A stretch of 64,000 nt of DNA from Victivallis vadensis (GTDB taxonomy: Bacteria; Verrucomicrobiota; Lentisphaeria; Victivallales; Victivallaceae), in the NCBI RefSeq assembly GCF_003096415.1, contig NZ_QEKH01000002.1, forward strand, positions 1 through 64,000, given 5' to 3'. Shown here one piece after another: positions 62,984 through 64,000 of the stretch (positions are counted from its first letter, which is position 1; every line of letters starts with the position of its first letter). The position numbers and the translations under genes were made by a program. The notes beneath the pieces are model-generated. The model had not been told where the DNA came from, did no database searches, and was given only the letters and a program-made list of their open reading frames with translations.

Positions 62984-64000
62984 CTATCGAAATTGAGCGG
63001 TAATTGCCTGATCTGAACGCAGCGCCTTCAGCAGCAGCCTGCGTACCGCCGGATAGTCGGCGGGGGCGACCTCTCCGGCGGAAAACCGGATGACCATATC
63101 TGTTTTATAGCGGCCGTTCTCCCCGGCGGAGCGGGTCACTTCGACCGTCAGCGGCCCGGCGCTCTCTTTCCAATCGGCGGCCTGTTCCAGTTTGCCGTAT
63201 CCCTGAATGGAAACGGTCCGCCGGAAAGTGAAAGGCTGGCCGTCGTTCAGCGCGACCGGCAGGCTCCGGGCGGGCAGCGCGAAGGGCTTCCACAGGAAGC
63301 CGGGCAGCAGCACGGCGGGCGGCGTTCCGGCCGGTTCCAGTGTGCCGGAGGTGTCCGCGCCGCCGAGCCGGAAGGTTTTCAAACCGGCGCCGGGGATCAG
63401 CTCCGCCAGCTCCGATTGCAGCAGATAGCCGAGCTGTTCGGCCGGTTTGAGCTTGAAGGCGTGCCGCTCGCGGTATTTGAAGATGCCCTGCGCATTGAAT
63501 GTGAACTGCCCGTCCCTGCCTCGTTCAAAGATGAAATTCTGGGTCAGTTGATTGGCCTCGGGGCGGCCCGGCTTCACGGTGCGGAAGGCTCCGCCCGCCG
63601 GAGTCAGCACCAGCGCCGGGCGGTTTACATCCCCCGGCGGCAGGGTCGGGAACGGGGTTTCGGTGTCGGTCGCGTCGAGCCACAGCCCCTCCGGGAAGCC
63701 CTCCAGCTCCGGGAAGTACGCAAGCATGTGGTTGAACTGCCACGACGGGAAATTCGGGTCCGCCGCCCCGGCGCGGTTCAGCAGCGCGGTATATCCCTCG
63801 ATGCCGAGCTTCCCTGCCAGCGCGACCAGCAGCGTCGCCTTGTCCTTGCAGTCGCCGTAGCCGGATTCGATCACCTGCCCGGGCAGGCGGGGACGCAATC
63901 CCCGGATGCCGATCGGCGTGGTGTCGTAGCGCAGTGCATTCACATAGTCGTAGAGTTTTTCGAGCTTTTCCGCATTGGAGTTCGCCCCCTGCGCCAGCCG
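62984..64000 (-). CDS. Transglutaminase-like protein (DUF3857-type), 3' part
   Basis: The C-terminal 338 residues are visible; the frame is open across the right edge. The transglutaminase core is in GYGDCKDKATLLVALAGKLG, with the catalytic Cys, followed by FNHMLAYFPE (His) and LWLDATD (Asp). After it comes a beta-sandwich region. Proteins of this kind often carry DUF3857 at the N-terminus, which lies outside the window. It is the first visible gene of the MoxR operon. It may cross-link or cleave proteins in the envelope. The signal peptide cannot be seen. Confidence 0.82.
   Translation of the reverse strand, partial: RLAQGANSNAEKLEKLYDYVNALRYDTTPIGIRGLRPRLPGQVIESGYGDCKDKATLLVALAGKLGIEGYTALLNRAGAADPNFPSWQFNHMLAYFPELEGFPEGLWLDATDTETPFPTLPPGDVNRPALVLTPAGGAFRTVKPGRPEANQLTQNFIFERGRDGQFTFNAQGIFKYRERHAFKLKPAEQLGYLLQSELAELIPGAGLKTFRLGGADTSGTLEPAGTPPAVLLPGFLWKPFALPARSLPVALNDGQPFTFRRTVSIQGYGKLEQAADWKESAGPLTVEVTRSAGENGRYKTDMVIRFSAGEVAPADYPAVRRLLLKALRSDQAITAQFR

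Overview
The window looks like chromosome of a high-G+C, strictly anaerobic, saccharolytic bacterium of the Planctomycetes-Verrucomicrobia-Lentisphaerae group. A Victivallis-like Lentisphaerota is my best guess. This is inferred from gene content, not from a database search. The clues are: two pseudopilin-like proteins starting [15 protein letters not shown] and linked to secreted glycan-active enzymes; a family typical of Planctomycetes and Verrucomicrobia (Minf_1886-like, 41704-42096); an [FeFe]-hydrogenase maturase (HydE); a biotin synthase with anaerobe-type features; a sodium-pumping biotin-dependent decarboxylase (OadGAB); and many LacI/ROK regulators beside glycosidases. I see no phage, insertion sequence or CRISPR array.

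Layout. 1-4855: start of an exported protein, cysK, a membrane-anchored unknown, and an operon thiS-thiF-bioB-rrf2, divergent from hydE (4976-6022). 6405-12766: an exported unknown, an ABC-2-type permease, then birA-oadG-oadA-oadB, i.e. a biotin ligase next to the biotinylated sodium-pump decarboxylase. 12904-33195: a carbohydrate-utilisation stretch. It holds a secreted two-domain binding protein, a ROK regulator, an operon LacI-MBL hydrolase-pseudopilin-1003 aa glycosidase, a UroD-like protein, a DUF3089-like lipoprotein, LacI-Gfo/Idh/MocA, a GH78-like rhamnosidase divergent from its LacI regulator with clear operators, and pseudopilin-beta-helix-TIM-barrel genes.

33222-47004: a housekeeping block read leftward, with ffh, a membrane unknown, mlaE-mlaF-mlaD, Minf_1886-like and an M16 peptidase, then a 5'-3' exonuclease, accD, the SRP RNA, rph and dnaX. 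The SRP RNA (35929-36038) was found by structure and motif; its protein partner Ffh is encoded about 9.5 kb away. 47258-53625: ilvD, a DnaQ-like exonuclease, rnhA, a pentapeptide-repeat protein, a methyltransferase, and marR-MATE under a strong palindrome. 53706-64000: one leftward operon of transglutaminase-like (cut by the window edge)-MoxR-DUF58-BatA-like-coiled coil-VWA-DUF4159, probably a chaperone/metal-adhesion envelope system of unknown job.

The non-coding DNA has its own structure. An approximately 120 bp repeat starts immediately after the stop codons of hydE and of the M16 peptidase. It carries hairpins whose base pairs differ in a compensating way between the copies, and shorter pieces recur at 6171, 29471 and 38921. 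Two gene-free stretches (29466-30026 and 38065-39157) are rich in hairpins and remain unexplained.
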